A stretch of DNA of 64,000 nucleotides from JAVBTT01 sp031556035 (GCA_031556035.1 JAVBTT010000023.1:1-64000), one strand, 5' to 3'. Counted from the first letter of the stretch, positions 24,740 through 34,544 are shown. The notes: generated by a model from the letters alone, not told the origin. Translations and numbers: made by a program.

Positions 24740-24971
24740 TGACAAATGACAAATGGTGTTTTGGACAGCATGTTGGGATGTAGCCCCTACATTCATTGAA
24801 AAACAGTTTTTGTAGGGCGCGGTTTCCATGCCGCGCCGCTTCATGTTTGCCAATGTGATCCACGTCTCAAACAATTAACATTTACCCCCTTTTAACAAGC
24901 CGCGTTTTGTATTATAATCTTCTGTGAATGTGCCGGGAGCCGCAGACAAAGATATTGAGAGAGGTGGAGCG
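24740..24971. other. intergenic region with dispersed hairpin and pyrH promoter
   Basis: A TGTAGGGCGCGG...CCGCGCC hairpin (24811-24837) lies in the middle; its CCGCGCCCTACA arm recurs inverted near 55594-55605. A TATAAT at 24913-24918 with a weak upstream TTTTAA is the likely pyrH promoter. Confidence 0.5.
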
Positions 24972-25703
24972 ATGAGCGAGCCGCAGTATAAAAGGGTACT
25001 CATCAAAATCAGCGGGGAGAGCCTTGCCGGGGGAGACAAGGGCAAGATACTGAACTTTGAGGTAATGAGGAACGTTGCCGGGGTGATACGCGATGTTGCC
25101 GGAATGGGCGTTCAGGTGGGAATCGTTGTGGGCGCGGGCAACATATGGCGCGGCGCGCGCGACGGCGGGGGGAAAATGGAGCGCACCCGCGCCGACCACA
25201 TGGGGATGCTCGCCACCACCATAAACTGCCTCGCGCTGGCCGACGTGCTTGAGCAGTGCGGAGTGCCGGTCAGGGTTCAGACCGCGATCGAGATGCGCTC
25301 TATAGCCGAGCCCTATGTCCGCGGCAGGGCGATAAGGCACATGGAGAAGGGACGGGTGGTCATCTTCGGCTGCGGTCTCGGGAATCCCTACTTCAGTACG
25401 GATACGGCCGCCGTGCTCCGCGGAGCGGAGATAGACGCGGATATCATACTGCTGGCCAAAAACGTGGACGGCGTGTACGACGACGACCCGAACAAGAATC
25501 CGGCGGCGAAGAAATACGAGTCGCTTTCCCCGAACGAGTTTCTGAAAAACAATCTGGCGGCCATGGACGCCACCGCCGCCAGCCTTTCGATGGACAATCA
25601 CATCCCCGTCCTGCTGTTCGCGCTCGAGGACCCGCAGAATATTAAGCGTGCCGTGCTGGGAGAGAAGGTCGGCACCATTGTAAGAGAGGAGATTTCAAAA
25701 TGA
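24972..25703 (+). CDS. pyrH: uridylate kinase
   Basis: A 243-aa hexameric UMP kinase making UDP. Characteristic blocks are RVLIKISGESLAG at the start, VGAGNIWRG, RADHMGMLATTINCLAL and NVDGVYDDDPNKNP. The frame extends upstream to 24924, but ATG at 24972 follows GAGGTGG and gives the standard N-terminus. First gene of the pyrH-frr-uppS-cdsA-dxr-rseP-ispG series. It overlaps frr by four bases. Confidence 0.96.
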   Translation: MSEPQYKRVLIKISGESLAGGDKGKILNFEVMRNVAGVIRDVAGMGVQVGIVVGAGNIWRGARDGGGKMERTRADHMGMLATTINCLALADVLEQCGVPVRVQTAIEMRSIAEPYVRGRAIRHMEKGRVVIFGCGLGNPYFSTDTAAVLRGAEIDADIILLAKNVDGVYDDDPNKNPAAKKYESLSPNEFLKNNLAAMDATAASLSMDNHIPVLLFALEDPQNIKRAVLGEKVGTIVREEISK

Positions 25704-26248
25704 GTTATCCGGAACTTGAGGCAAAGAACAAAAAAGCCCTTGACGTGCTGTCCCAGAGCTTTTCCACCATCAGGGCAGGGCGCGCCAACGCGGCCGTGCT
25801 GGATCGCATAAGCGTGGACTACTACGGCGCGCCGACCCCGATAGCCCAGATCGCGTCCATCTCCACTCCGGAGCCCAGGATACTTGTCATCCAGCCTTGG
25901 GACTCTTCCGCGCTCAAGCTGATCGAGAAGGCGATACAGATTTCCGACCTGGGCATCAACCCGACAAACGACGGCAAGGTTATCAGGCTCGCGTTCCCCC
26001 AGCTCACCGAGGAGCGCCGCCGCGACCTTGTCAAGCAGACGCACAAGTACGCCGAGGAGTGCAAGATACTGATTCGCAACCATCGGCGCGACGAGCTGGA
26101 GAAGCACAAGGCGATGAAGAAAAAGTCTGAGATCACCGAGGACGACCTGCGCATTGTGGAGAAGGAGCTCCAGGAGATGGTCGACAAATACTGCAAGGAC
26201 ATAGACGACCTGCTTGCCAAAAAGGAGAAGGAGCTCAGCGAGGTTTGA
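25700..26248 (+). CDS. frr: ribosome recycling factor
   Basis: A 182-aa factor that with EF-G splits post-termination ribosomes. The tRNA-shaped family is clear from STIRAGRANAAVLDRISVDYYG, LVIQPWD, INPTNDGKVIRLAFPQLTEERR and the KKKSEITEDD helix. Its ATG overlaps the pyrH stop, and its own stop overlaps the TTG start of uppS. Confidence 0.97.
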   Translation: MSYPELEAKNKKALDVLSQSFSTIRAGRANAAVLDRISVDYYGAPTPIAQIASISTPEPRILVIQPWDSSALKLIEKAIQISDLGINPTNDGKVIRLAFPQLTEERRRDLVKQTHKYAEECKILIRNHRRDELEKHKAMKKKSEITEDDLRIVEKELQEMVDKYCKDIDDLLAKKEKELSEV

Positions 26249-26961
26249 GGAATAAATACGACCTGCCGGAAAAGCTGCCGCGCCATATCGCCGTTATACT
26301 GGACGGCAACGGGCGTTGGGCGGCAAAACGCGGTCTGCCCAGGGCGGCGGGGCATCTCGCCGGGAGCGAGAATTTCCGGCGGATATCCACCTTCTGCAAG
26401 GAAATCGGCATTGAGTACCTGACCGTATACGCCTTTTCCACCGAAAACTGGAACCGCCCCAGGGACGAGGTGGACGCCATCATGAACCTGTTCAGGCGGT
26501 ATCTGAGCGAGTCCATTGAGAAAATGGAAAAAAACCGGGTCAGGATCAGGATAATGGGCGATTTGTCTCCAGTGCCGGAGGATATACGCGAGCTTATAGA
26601 CAGAACGCAGGAGCTCTCGAAAAAATACGACGGCGTGAGCCTCCAGATATGCATCAACTACGGCTCGCGCGACGAGATAACGCGGGCTGTCCGAAGGCTT
26701 GCGGGCAGAGCGCCGGAGGATATAACAGAGGAGCTGATCTCCGAAAGCCTCGACAGCTCGGGCATACCCGATCCGGACCTCTGCATACGGCCGAGCGGGG
26801 AGATGAGGCTTTCAAATTTCATGCTCTGGCAGCTGGCCTATTCGGAGCTGTTTTTCTGCGATAAATACTGGCCCGATTTCAAGGAAAAGGACCTTGTAAA
26901 GATACTGTGGGAATTTTCCGGGCGCGACAGGCGCTTCGGGGGGCTCAAGTCAGGCGTATAG
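26245..26961 (+). CDS. uppS: undecaprenyl diphosphate synthase
   Basis: A 238-aa cis-prenyltransferase making the C55 lipid carrier for cell-wall synthesis. The signature HIAVILDGNGRWA holds the catalytic Asp20. YAFSTENWNRP and CIRPSGEMRLSNF are also present. The start is a TTG overlapping the frr stop (TTGA), indicating translational coupling. Normal length. Confidence 0.95.
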   Translation: MRNKYDLPEKLPRHIAVILDGNGRWAAKRGLPRAAGHLAGSENFRRISTFCKEIGIEYLTVYAFSTENWNRPRDEVDAIMNLFRRYLSESIEKMEKNRVRIRIMGDLSPVPEDIRELIDRTQELSKKYDGVSLQICINYGSRDEITRAVRRLAGRAPEDITEELISESLDSSGIPDPDLCIRPSGEMRLSNFMLWQLAYSELFFCDKYWPDFKEKDLVKILWEFSGRDRRFGGLKSGV

Positions 26962-26985
26962 CAAGGTGCAGGGGGGATTTCTGCC

Positions 26986-27816
26986 GTGAGAGCTCGCGTA
27001 ATTGTTGGCTTCGCGCTGGTGGCGCTTTTGATTTTCGTGCTGTTTTTCGCCCCGGACTGGGCTATGGCGCTGGGGCTCTCGCTGGTATCGGTGCTCGGGG
27101 TGCAGGAGCTGCTGGGAGCGACAAAGTACATCCGCAAAAAAAGGCTGATAGCCTATTCGGTCGTGATAGCGGCCGCAGTTCCTCTGTGGTATTTTTTCAG
27201 GACCCCCGACTGGCCAAGCGAGATTATGGTCGCGGCGATGTTCCTCATCGTCCTGCTGCTGTTTGTCGAGGGGTTGCTTGACCCTGAGAATGTGAAATTT
27301 GAGATGATCAGCGTCGTTTTTGTCGTCTCGCTGATTATCCCGATGTTCTTTTCCGCGCTGATACGCATAGACGACCCGAATGACACCCTGAGCCAGTATG
27401 TTATTATCATTCCATTTATCTGCGCCTTCGGCTGCGACACCTGCGCGTTTCAGGTGGGCAGGAAGCTGGGCAAAAGGAAGCTCGCGCCGCTAATCAGCCC
27501 GAAGAAAACGGTGGAGGGGGCTGTCGGCGGGGTTGCGGGCACGCTTGCGCTTATGGCGGCTTACGGGCTGATTATGCAGTTCGGCTTTGACCTGAGAGTA
27601 AATTATTGGCTCCTGACGCTGTACGGCCTTTTGGGGTCGGCAGCGGCGCAGCTCGGGGATCTTTCGCTGTCCTTTATCAAGCGCGAGTTCGGCCTAAAAG
27701 ACTTCGGCGCGATACTGCCGGGGCACGGCGGCATAATGGATCGCTTCGACAGCCTGCTGTTCGCTGCCCCTGTCATTGAGCTGCTGCTGTTCTTCCTGCC
27801 GGCGGTGTCCCGATGA
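26986..27816 (+). CDS. cdsA: phosphatidate cytidylyltransferase
   Basis: A 276-aa membrane enzyme converting phosphatidic acid and CTP to CDP-diacylglycerol. About eight helices are visible. The family signature lies near the C-terminus (SPKKTVEGAVGG, SLSFIKREFGLKDFG, LPGHGGIMDRFDSL). The start is GTG behind AGGGGGG. The ATGA at its end overlaps dxr. Confidence 0.94.
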   Translation: MRARVIVGFALVALLIFVLFFAPDWAMALGLSLVSVLGVQELLGATKYIRKKRLIAYSVVIAAAVPLWYFFRTPDWPSEIMVAAMFLIVLLLFVEGLLDPENVKFEMISVVFVVSLIIPMFFSALIRIDDPNDTLSQYVIIIPFICAFGCDTCAFQVGRKLGKRKLAPLISPKKTVEGAVGGVAGTLALMAAYGLIMQFGFDLRVNYWLLTLYGLLGSAAAQLGDLSLSFIKREFGLKDFGAILPGHGGIMDRFDSLLFAAPVIELLLFFLPAVSR

Positions 27817-28958
27817 GGGATATAATTTTGCTGGGCAGCACCGGCTCGATTGGCGTCCAGGCGCTCGAGGTCATGGAGGCGCACGGTCTGCGCCCCGCCG
27901 CGCTGGCGGCGAGGCGCAACGTAAAGCTCATGGAGGAGCAGGCCAGAAAGTTCGCCCCCGATATTGCATGCATGTCAGACGAGGCCGCCGGGCGGGACCT
28001 GGCGGTCAGGCTTAGGGATACGCAAGTCAAGGTTGTATGGGGCGAGGCGGGGCTGCTTGAGGCAGCGTCGTACCACAGGGCGGACGCCGCGCTGAACGCG
28101 CTTGTGGGGCTCTCCGGCCTGAATCCCACCCTCGCGGCCCTCGCGGCGGGGCACAAGCTGCTGCTCGCCAACAAGGAGAGTCTGGTGTGCGCCGGGGAGA
28201 CAGTAACCGCGCTTGCCGGGAGAAACGGCCTCGAGATAGTGCCGGTGGACTCGGAGCACTCGGCAATCTACCAGTGCATGAGGGCCGGGCGCGCGGGGAT
28301 AAGGCGGCTGATACTCACCGCGTCGGGCGGCGCGTTCCGCGGCTGGAGCCGCGAGAGGCTGGAGGCCGTAACCCCGGCAATGGCTTTAAAGCATCCGAAC
28401 TGGAGCATGGGCGCCAAGGTGACGGTGGATTCGGCCACCCTGCTCAACAAGGGCCTTGAGGTCATCGAGGCGATGTGGCTTTTCGACGTGCCGGTGGATA
28501 AAATTTCCGTATTGGTGCATCCTCAGAGTATTGTCCACTCGCTTGTTGAATATAATGACGGTGGGATGCTGGCGCAGCTCGGTGCGCCGGATATGCGCCT
28601 TCCGATACAGTACGCGCTGCTGGACGGCGCTCGGGAGCCCTGCCCGGGGCCCGGGCTTGAGCTCTCCGAGGCTGTCGGGCTCACGTTTGAGCCGCCGGAT
28701 ATTAAAAGTTTTCCATGCCTCGCGCTGGCCTTTGAGGCGGCGCGGCTGGGAGGCAACTCCGGAGCGGTGCTCTGCGGGGCGGGGGAGGCGGCGGTCGAGC
28801 TGTTTTTGGACGGAAAAATCGGCTTTATGGATATTCCGAGGTCGGTTGAGCGCGCGATGAGTAGCGTCGCGCGTATTCAGTCGCCTGGCCTTGAGGATAT
28901 ACTCGCTTCGGATTCCGAGGCGAGAGAGATTGTGAAAACGGGGTGCTCTTTTGTTTAA
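27813..28958 (+). CDS. dxr: 1-deoxy-D-xylulose 5-phosphate reductoisomerase
   Basis: A 381-aa NADPH enzyme, second step of the methylerythritol phosphate route to isoprenoids. It has the nucleotide loop LLGSTGSIGVQAL at the start, LANKESLVCAG, VDSEHSAIYQ (metal and substrate ligands) and LTASGGAFR. The route's later enzyme ispG is two genes downstream. It overlaps the TTG start of rseP by eight bases. Confidence 0.96.
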   Translation: MRDIILLGSTGSIGVQALEVMEAHGLRPAALAARRNVKLMEEQARKFAPDIACMSDEAAGRDLAVRLRDTQVKVVWGEAGLLEAASYHRADAALNALVGLSGLNPTLAALAAGHKLLLANKESLVCAGETVTALAGRNGLEIVPVDSEHSAIYQCMRAGRAGIRRLILTASGGAFRGWSRERLEAVTPAMALKHPNWSMGAKVTVDSATLLNKGLEVIEAMWLFDVPVDKISVLVHPQSIVHSLVEYNDGGMLAQLGAPDMRLPIQYALLDGAREPCPGPGLELSEAVGLTFEPPDIKSFPCLALAFEAARLGGNSGAVLCGAGEAAVELFLDGKIGFMDIPRSVERAMSSVARIQSPGLEDILASDSEAREIVKTGCSFV

Positions 28959-30093
28959 CGCGTTGATGGTTGTCCTTTCCGCTGTAATCGTCATAGTCAT
29001 GCTGGCCATATTGATCACGGTGCACGAGTTCGGGCACTTTATAGCCGCCAGGCTCTGCGGGATAAAGGTGCGCGAGTTCGCGATAGGCATGGGGCCGGTC
29101 ATCTGGAAAAAAGACCCGGCGCCAAGAGCTACTGTCACCGCGACCGGCGAACTGATCGCGAGTGCGGAAGAGGGGGGGGCACTGCCCACTACCGGCACGC
29201 GCTTTTCAATCAGGGCAGTGCCCTTCGGCGGCTTTTGCGACATGGGGGAGGATGAGGAGTCCAGCGACCCGAACCATTTCCGTAATAAGAAGCTATGGCA
29301 GAAAATAATCGTGCTGGTCGCGGGCTCGTTTATGAACCTTGTGATTGGCGTTGTGTTCATAGTGATATTAGCATTACTTTCAATAGGGACATGGCAGACA
29401 GATTCAGTAATATCGAGCCTTTCCGAGGGCTTTTCATATTCAGATATTCAAGTGGGCGACAGGATCGTAAAAGTTAACAGCCATAAAATATATGGGGAGG
29501 ACATAAGCATGTTCCTTTCCATAGAGAAAGATAAGCCTTATACTCTCGTGTTGGAGCGCGATGGCAAAACCTTTGAGGTTAACGGTGTTGAGCGTAAGCT
29601 CACTGATAAAAGCGGCAACCCGGTATTTGGAATTTCATTTGCAAGATTTGAGATGCAGACTGGCGATATTCCGTATTATGTGCTTACAAAATCGATAAAT
29701 TATGTGCGTTATGTGTGGGTTTCACTTGGAGAGATGATAAGCGGGCGGGCGAGCCTTAAGGATATGATGGGGCCGGTAGGAATTGTCAATGTGGTCAATG
29801 ATGTCATAACAACGGAGACCGAAGGTGTTACATCCGGAGTTAAGTTCGCTGCGATAATGGATTTTGTTGCGATGATTGCAATAAATCTGGCGGTGGTCAA
29901 CATGCTGCCGATACCGGCGCTGGACGGCGGCAGGATACTGTTCCTGTTTATCTCCGCGTTCCTGCTGCTTGTGCGCAAGCGCCCGCTCAGCGAGAAGGTG
30001 GAGGGCTATATCCACGGGATAACCTACTTTCTTCTCATAGGACTGATGGTGCTGGTGCTGTTTGGGGACATCCGGCGCTGGATAGGGTTTTGA
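28951..30093 (+). CDS. rseP: RIP site-2 metalloprotease
   Basis: A 380-aa intramembrane zinc protease that cleaves membrane-embedded anti-sigma or signal proteins. The zinc motif is His25-Glu-Phe-Gly-His29; a PDZ domain covers about residues 145-225 and NMLPIPALDGGR supplies the third ligand. The start is TTG overlapping dxr. The middle of the gene, about 29340-29880 (PDZ domain and nearby helices), is visibly A+T-richer with different codon choice from the G+C-rich ends. This suggests recombination with a foreign copy or relaxed codon selection. Confidence 0.93.
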   Translation: MFNALMVVLSAVIVIVMLAILITVHEFGHFIAARLCGIKVREFAIGMGPVIWKKDPAPRATVTATGELIASAEEGGALPTTGTRFSIRAVPFGGFCDMGEDEESSDPNHFRNKKLWQKIIVLVAGSFMNLVIGVVFIVILALLSIGTWQTDSVISSLSEGFSYSDIQVGDRIVKVNSHKIYGEDISMFLSIEKDKPYTLVLERDGKTFEVNGVERKLTDKSGNPVFGISFARFEMQTGDIPYYVLTKSINYVRYVWVSLGEMISGRASLKDMMGPVGIVNVVNDVITTETEGVTSGVKFAAIMDFVAMIAINLAVVNMLPIPALDGGRILFLFISAFLLLVRKRPLSEKVEGYIHGITYFLLIGLMVLVLFGDIRRWIGF

Positions 30094-30094
30094 C

Positions 30095-31129
30095 ATGCCG
30101 TCGTCTCAGATTAACGTCGGCGGAGTGAAGATAGGCGCGGGCGCGCCCGTGTCGGTGCAGTCCATGACCAACACCGACACGAGGGACGCGGACGCGACTC
30201 TCGCCCAGATCAAAATGTTATATAGTTCCGGCTGTGACATTGTGCGCGTCGCGGTGCCGGACGCGGACGCGGCGGCGGCCATGGTGAGGATTTGCGCCGA
30301 AAGCCCGCTGCCGGTGGTCGCGGACATACACTTCGACTACAGGCTGGCGGTGCTGTCGGCTAAAAACGGCGCTGCTAAAATACGGGTTAACCCGGGAAAT
30401 ATCAGCTCTAAGGACAAGCTCCGGGAGATTACCTCGGCCTGTCTCGACAGGGGCATCCCCATCAGGATCGGCGTCAACGCGGGCTCTCTCCCGAGGGAGA
30501 GCGTCGCCAGGCTTGGGGTGGTGGACGCGATGCTTGAGTCCGCGCTGAGCCAGATGAGTGCGCTGGACAGCTTGGGGTTTTACGACGTGTGCCTGTCGCT
30601 CAAGTCCTCGGATGTCATGGAGACTATCGACGCCTACAGGGCTGTATGCCACAGGACGGACGCGCCGCTGCACCTCGGGGTGACCGAGGCGGGGACTCTT
30701 ATGAACGGCGTAATACGCTCCTCGGTCGGGATAGGCTCTCTGCTGGCTCTCGGGGTGGGCGACACGATACGCGTGAGCCTCGCCGCCGACCCGGTTGAGG
30801 AGGTGCTGGCGGGAAGGGCGATACTTCGCGCCTGCGGTCTGCTGAACGAGGGAGCGCGCGTCATTGCATGCCCTACATGCGGGCGCTGCCATTACGACGT
30901 GATAACGATGGCCCAAAGGGTTGAAAAGGCGCTTGAAAACGAGCGGAGGAGCGTCACCGTGGCCGTCATGGGCTGCGAGGTGAACGGCCCGGGCGAGGCG
31001 TCGCACGCCGACGTGGGTGTCGCCGGAGGCAAAAACTGCGTGCTGCTCTTCAAAAAAGGCGAAATAATTGAAAAAGTCCCTGTGGACAATGCGTTTGACA
31101 GGCTGATGCAGGAGATTAACAGCCTATGA
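30095..31129 (+). CDS. ispG: 4-hydroxy-3-methylbut-2-enyl diphosphate synthase
   Basis: A 344-aa iron-sulfur enzyme, next to last in the methylerythritol phosphate pathway. It shows VQSMTNTDTRDADATLAQI at the substrate barrel, and the [4Fe-4S] cysteines in ACPTCGRCHYD and MGCEVNGPGEA. Length is typical of the short bacterial form without the inserted A domain. The start lies one base after the rseP stop. Confidence 0.96.
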   Translation: MPSSQINVGGVKIGAGAPVSVQSMTNTDTRDADATLAQIKMLYSSGCDIVRVAVPDADAAAAMVRICAESPLPVVADIHFDYRLAVLSAKNGAAKIRVNPGNISSKDKLREITSACLDRGIPIRIGVNAGSLPRESVARLGVVDAMLESALSQMSALDSLGFYDVCLSLKSSDVMETIDAYRAVCHRTDAPLHLGVTEAGTLMNGVIRSSVGIGSLLALGVGDTIRVSLAADPVEEVLAGRAILRACGLLNEGARVIACPTCGRCHYDVITMAQRVEKALENERRSVTVAVMGCEVNGPGEASHADVGVAGGKNCVLLFKKGEIIEKVPVDNAFDRLMQEINSL

Positions 31130-31133
31130 TGAT

Positions 31134-31172
31134 TTATGTATTTGCCCCGCCGAAGGCGGGGCAAATACATAA
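31134..31172. terminator. perfect hairpin after ispG
   Basis: An 18-pair perfect stem (TTATGTATTTGCCCCGCC and its complement) with a GAA loop begins five bases after the ispG stop. It lacks a long T-tract downstream but has A+T-rich stem ends, so it could terminate in either direction. Confidence 0.6.
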
Positions 31173-31201
31173 CTTTAGTTTTGAGATCGGGTGTCTGTAT
31201 A

Positions 31202-34200
31202 ATGGAAGAAAAGGCTTTTGCAGAGGTTTTTGCCGAGGTGCCCCTGCCCCCGGGCGGGGGACAGGCTCTTGTAAGGAAAATTACAATCAGTGAAAATGAG
31301 GATTCGATGGAGGTCGAGGCTTACGATCCCGCCTCCAACATAACGCCCCTCTGGGTGACCAGGGCGGAGACCACGCTGATGTCCTACTTCGGGATGCAGA
31401 GAGTCGTCCTGAGGGTACATAACATGAGGGAGGTCAAGCCGCCAGAGAGGAAAAAGACGCAGTTCATCCTTGGAAAGCAGCACGGCAAAAACGTGGTGGC
31501 GCTTGAGGAGCTTGGCGACAGCGAGCAGCTGTCCACCGTAACCGGACGGGTTATAGGAATGCAGCCAAAGCTTTACGAGCGCAGGTTCGGCGAGGTCACC
31601 TTCTGGTTTGATATCGCAAACTCCAGGGGCTCGGCCAGGATTGAGGCCCGCTTTCCGGCGGAGGAGGCGAAAAAGCAGTACGGGATAGTCTCCGGGCTGC
31701 TTAAAAAGGAGAGCTGGGTCACGGTGACCGGGCGGGTCCAGTTTAAGCCCCAGCGCGAGGAGTATCTTTTCGCGCCGAACGCGATCTCGGTAGCCGAGCC
31801 GCCCGCGCAGCGCGAGGACGACTGCGGGCTCAAGCGCGTCGAGCTGCACCTGCACACAAAGATGAGCGCCAAGGATGCCACAAGCGACGTATCCAAGGTG
31901 GTGGCGACCGCCGCCCGCTGGGGGCATCCGGCTGTCGCGATAACGGATCACGGGGTCTGCCACAGCTTCCCCGAGGCGGCGCTGACAGCCGCGAAATGCG
32001 CGAAGAGCGGCAGCCCGATCAAGGTGATATATGGCTGCGAGGGCTATATGCCCGCCGGCGAGGGCAGGAGAAACTATCATATAATACTTCTTGCGGCTAC
32101 CCAGACGGGACTTAAAAACCTCTACACACTTGTCTCCAAGGCGCACATTGACCATTTTTACAAGCGCCCCAGAATACCCAGGGAGCTGTTGTCAGAGTAC
32201 CGCGAGGGGCTTATTATCGGCTCCGCCTGCGAGGCGGGGGATCTGTTCAGGGCGGTCGTGGAAAAAAGGCCGCGCGGGGAACTCCTTGAAATCGCTAGTT
32301 TCTACGATTACCTTGAGATACAGCCGGTCTGCAACAACGCCTTTATGATCAGAAACGGCTCCGCCGCGGACTATGAGGCGCTGAGGGATTACAACCGCGC
32401 TATTGTAAGCCTTGGCGACGAGCTTGGCCTGCCTGTCTGCGCGACCGGGGACGTGCACTTCCTGGAGCCGGAGGACGAGATATACCGCAAGGTCTTGCTC
32501 AATTCAATGGATATGGACCACGGCGAACCGCTGCCGCTTTATTTAAAGACCACAGGGGAGATGCTCGAGGAGTTTGCGTACCTCGGGGAGGACAAGGCCC
32601 GCGAGGTGGTCGTGGACAACCCGCAGCTGATAGCGTCACGCTGCGAGCCGCTGAGCCCTGTGCGCTCGGGGGAGTATTTCCCAAGGATCGAGGCCTCCGC
32701 CGAGGAGCTGAAGCGGCTTTCGGTCACACGCGCACATGAGCTGTACGGCGAAAAGCTGCCGAAGATACTTGAGGAGCGCATGGAAATCGAGCTGAACTCG
32801 ATCATCAAAAAGGGCTACGATATAATATACATGATCGCGCAGAAGCTTGTGCTGCGAAGCCTTGAGGAGGGCTATCTCGTGGGCTCGCGCGGCTCGGTGG
32901 GGTCGTCGATCGTGGCGTATCTGTCCGGGATAACCGAGGTAAACTCCCTGCCCGCGCATTACCGCTGCGGCAAATGCCTGTATTCCGAATTCTCCGATCC
33001 GCCGCCGGCCGCCTGCGGGGCCGACCTGCCGGACAAATTCTGCCCTGTCTGCGGCGAGGAGCTGATAAAGGACGGCTTTGACATACCCTTCGCCACATTT
33101 TTGGGCTTTGAGGCGGACAAAAAGCCGGATATTGACCTGAATTTTTCCGGAGAATACCAGGCCAGGGCCCACGCGCACACTGTTGAGTTGTTTGGGGAGA
33201 GCAAGGTGTTCCGCGCCGGAACGATTTCCACCCTCGCGGAGAAAAACGCCATCGGCTACGCGCTGAAATACCTCAAGGACGAGAGGCGCTTTCCCGCCGA
33301 GGTGACCCGCCACGCGCGCGGCTGCGTCGGAGTTAAGAGCACGACAGGGCAGCATCCGGGAGGGCTCATCGTCCTGCCGCAGGATAAGGACATCTACGAG
33401 TTCTGCCCGGTGCAGTACCCGGCGGACAAATCCGAGAGCATGATAACAACCCACTTCGATTATCACGCCATAGAGGAGAACCTGCTCAAGCTCGACCTGC
33501 TCGGGCACGACGACCCGACGGTGCTGAGGATGCTGGAGGATCTCACAGGGGTGCCGGTGAGATCTATCCCGCTGGACGACAGGGACACGATGAGCATATT
33601 CAAATCCTCGGAGGCGCTGGGCTTCAAGGAGGACAAGCTGCTCGGGCCTACGGGCGCGGTCGCGGTGCCGGAGTTCGGCACGCGCTTTGTGCGGGGGATG
33701 CTGGTCTCAACACAGCCGACAACTTTTGACGAGCTAGTCCGCATATCCGGCCTGTCGCATGGCACGGACGTCTGGCTCGGCAACGCCGAGCCCCTCGTCG
33801 CGGAGGGGAAGGCGACGCTGCGCGAGGTTATCTGCGCACGGGACGATATCATGATATACCTGATAAGCAGGGGGATGGAGCGTAAGCTCGCCTTTACGAT
33901 AATGGAAAGCGTCCGAAAAGGCAAGGGGCTGACGCCCGACTGGGAGGCGGCTATGCGCGGGGCTCAGGTGCCGGAGTGGTACATACAGTCCTGCCACAAG
34001 ATAAAGTACATGTTCCCCAAGGCGCACGCGGCGGCCTACGTGGTCATGGCGTTCCGGATTGCCTGGTTCAAGGTGCACCGCCCGCTTGAGTTTTACGCGG
34101 CGTTCTTTTCGGTGCGCGCGGTGCAGTTCGACGTGGGCTGCTGCTGCGCGGGCAGGGACGCGGCGCTCAAGCGCATCAGAGAGATTGAGGAGAACAGGGA

Positions 34201-34537
34201 CGCCACAGACGCGGAGAAGAACCAGATTGTGACGCTTGAGGTGTGCTACGAGTTCTATACGCGCGGATTTTCCTTCGCGCCGCTTGACATATTCACCTCG
34301 GATGCTGTAAACTTTATACCACTGCCGGACGGAAGGCTGCTTCCGCCGCTGGTGGCGGTGCCGGGGCTCGGAGAGGTCGCCGCGAGGGATATCGTGACCG
34401 AGCGCGAAAAGGAAGAATTCTGCTCCATAGAGGATGTGGCCTTGCGGTGCAAGGTGAACAAGAATCATATTGACACGCTTATGAAGAACGGGGCGTTCGG
34501 GGATTTGCCCAAGAGCTCGCAGCTGTCTCTGTTTTGA
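31202..34537 (+). CDS. polC: DNA polymerase III alpha subunit, PolC type, without exonuclease domain
   Basis: An 1111-aa replicative polymerase. In order: an N-terminal domain and OB fold (about 1-205), a PHP domain (ELHLHTKMSAKD from about 213, ITDHG), the palm with KPDIDLNFSGEYQ (near 640-655, catalytic aspartates), a zinc cluster (CGKCLYSEF...CPVCG) before it, and fingers/duplex-binding parts ending SQLSLF. Typical PolC is about 1430 residues because a DEDDh 3'-5' exonuclease is inserted in the PHP domain. Here YGCEGYMPAGEGRR (about 277-290) runs straight into NYHIILLAATQTGLKNLY, and no DIETTG-like motif exists. The ATG at 31202 has a weak ribosome-binding site; the frame is open from 31136 through the hairpin. 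Confidence 0.92.
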   Translation: MEEKAFAEVFAEVPLPPGGGQALVRKITISENEDSMEVEAYDPASNITPLWVTRAETTLMSYFGMQRVVLRVHNMREVKPPERKKTQFILGKQHGKNVVALEELGDSEQLSTVTGRVIGMQPKLYERRFGEVTFWFDIANSRGSARIEARFPAEEAKKQYGIVSGLLKKESWVTVTGRVQFKPQREEYLFAPNAISVAEPPAQREDDCGLKRVELHLHTKMSAKDATSDVSKVVATAARWGHPAVAITDHGVCHSFPEAALTAAKCAKSGSPIKVIYGCEGYMPAGEGRRNYHIILLAATQTGLKNLYTLVSKAHIDHFYKRPRIPRELLSEYREGLIIGSACEAGDLFRAVVEKRPRGELLEIASFYDYLEIQPVCNNAFMIRNGSAADYEALRDYNRAIVSLGDELGLPVCATGDVHFLEPEDEIYRKVLLNSMDMDHGEPLPLYLKTTGEMLEEFAYLGEDKAREVVVDNPQLIASRCEPLSPVRSGEYFPRIEASAEELKRLSVTRAHELYGEKLPKILEERMEIELNSIIKKGYDIIYMIAQKLVLRSLEEGYLVGSRGSVGSSIVAYLSGITEVNSLPAHYRCGKCLYSEFSDPPPAACGADLPDKFCPVCGEELIKDGFDIPFATFLGFEADKKPDIDLNFSGEYQARAHAHTVELFGESKVFRAGTISTLAEKNAIGYALKYLKDERRFPAEVTRHARGCVGVKSTTGQHPGGLIVLPQDKDIYEFCPVQYPADKSESMITTHFDYHAIEENLLKLDLLGHDDPTVLRMLEDLTGVPVRSIPLDDRDTMSIFKSSEALGFKEDKLLGPTGAVAVPEFGTRFVRGMLVSTQPTTFDELVRISGLSHGTDVWLGNAEPLVAEGKATLREVICARDDIMIYLISRGMERKLAFTIMESVRKGKGLTPDWEAAMRGAQVPEWYIQSCHKIKYMFPKAHAAAYVVMAFRIAWFKVHRPLEFYAAFFSVRAVQFDVGCCCAGRDAALKRIREIEENRDATDAEKNQIVTLEVCYEFYTRGFSFAPLDIFTSDAVNFIPLPDGRLLPPLVAVPGLGEVAARDIVTEREKEEFCSIEDVALRCKVNKNHIDTLMKNGAFGDLPKSSQLSLF

Positions 34538-34544
34538 TATGCCA

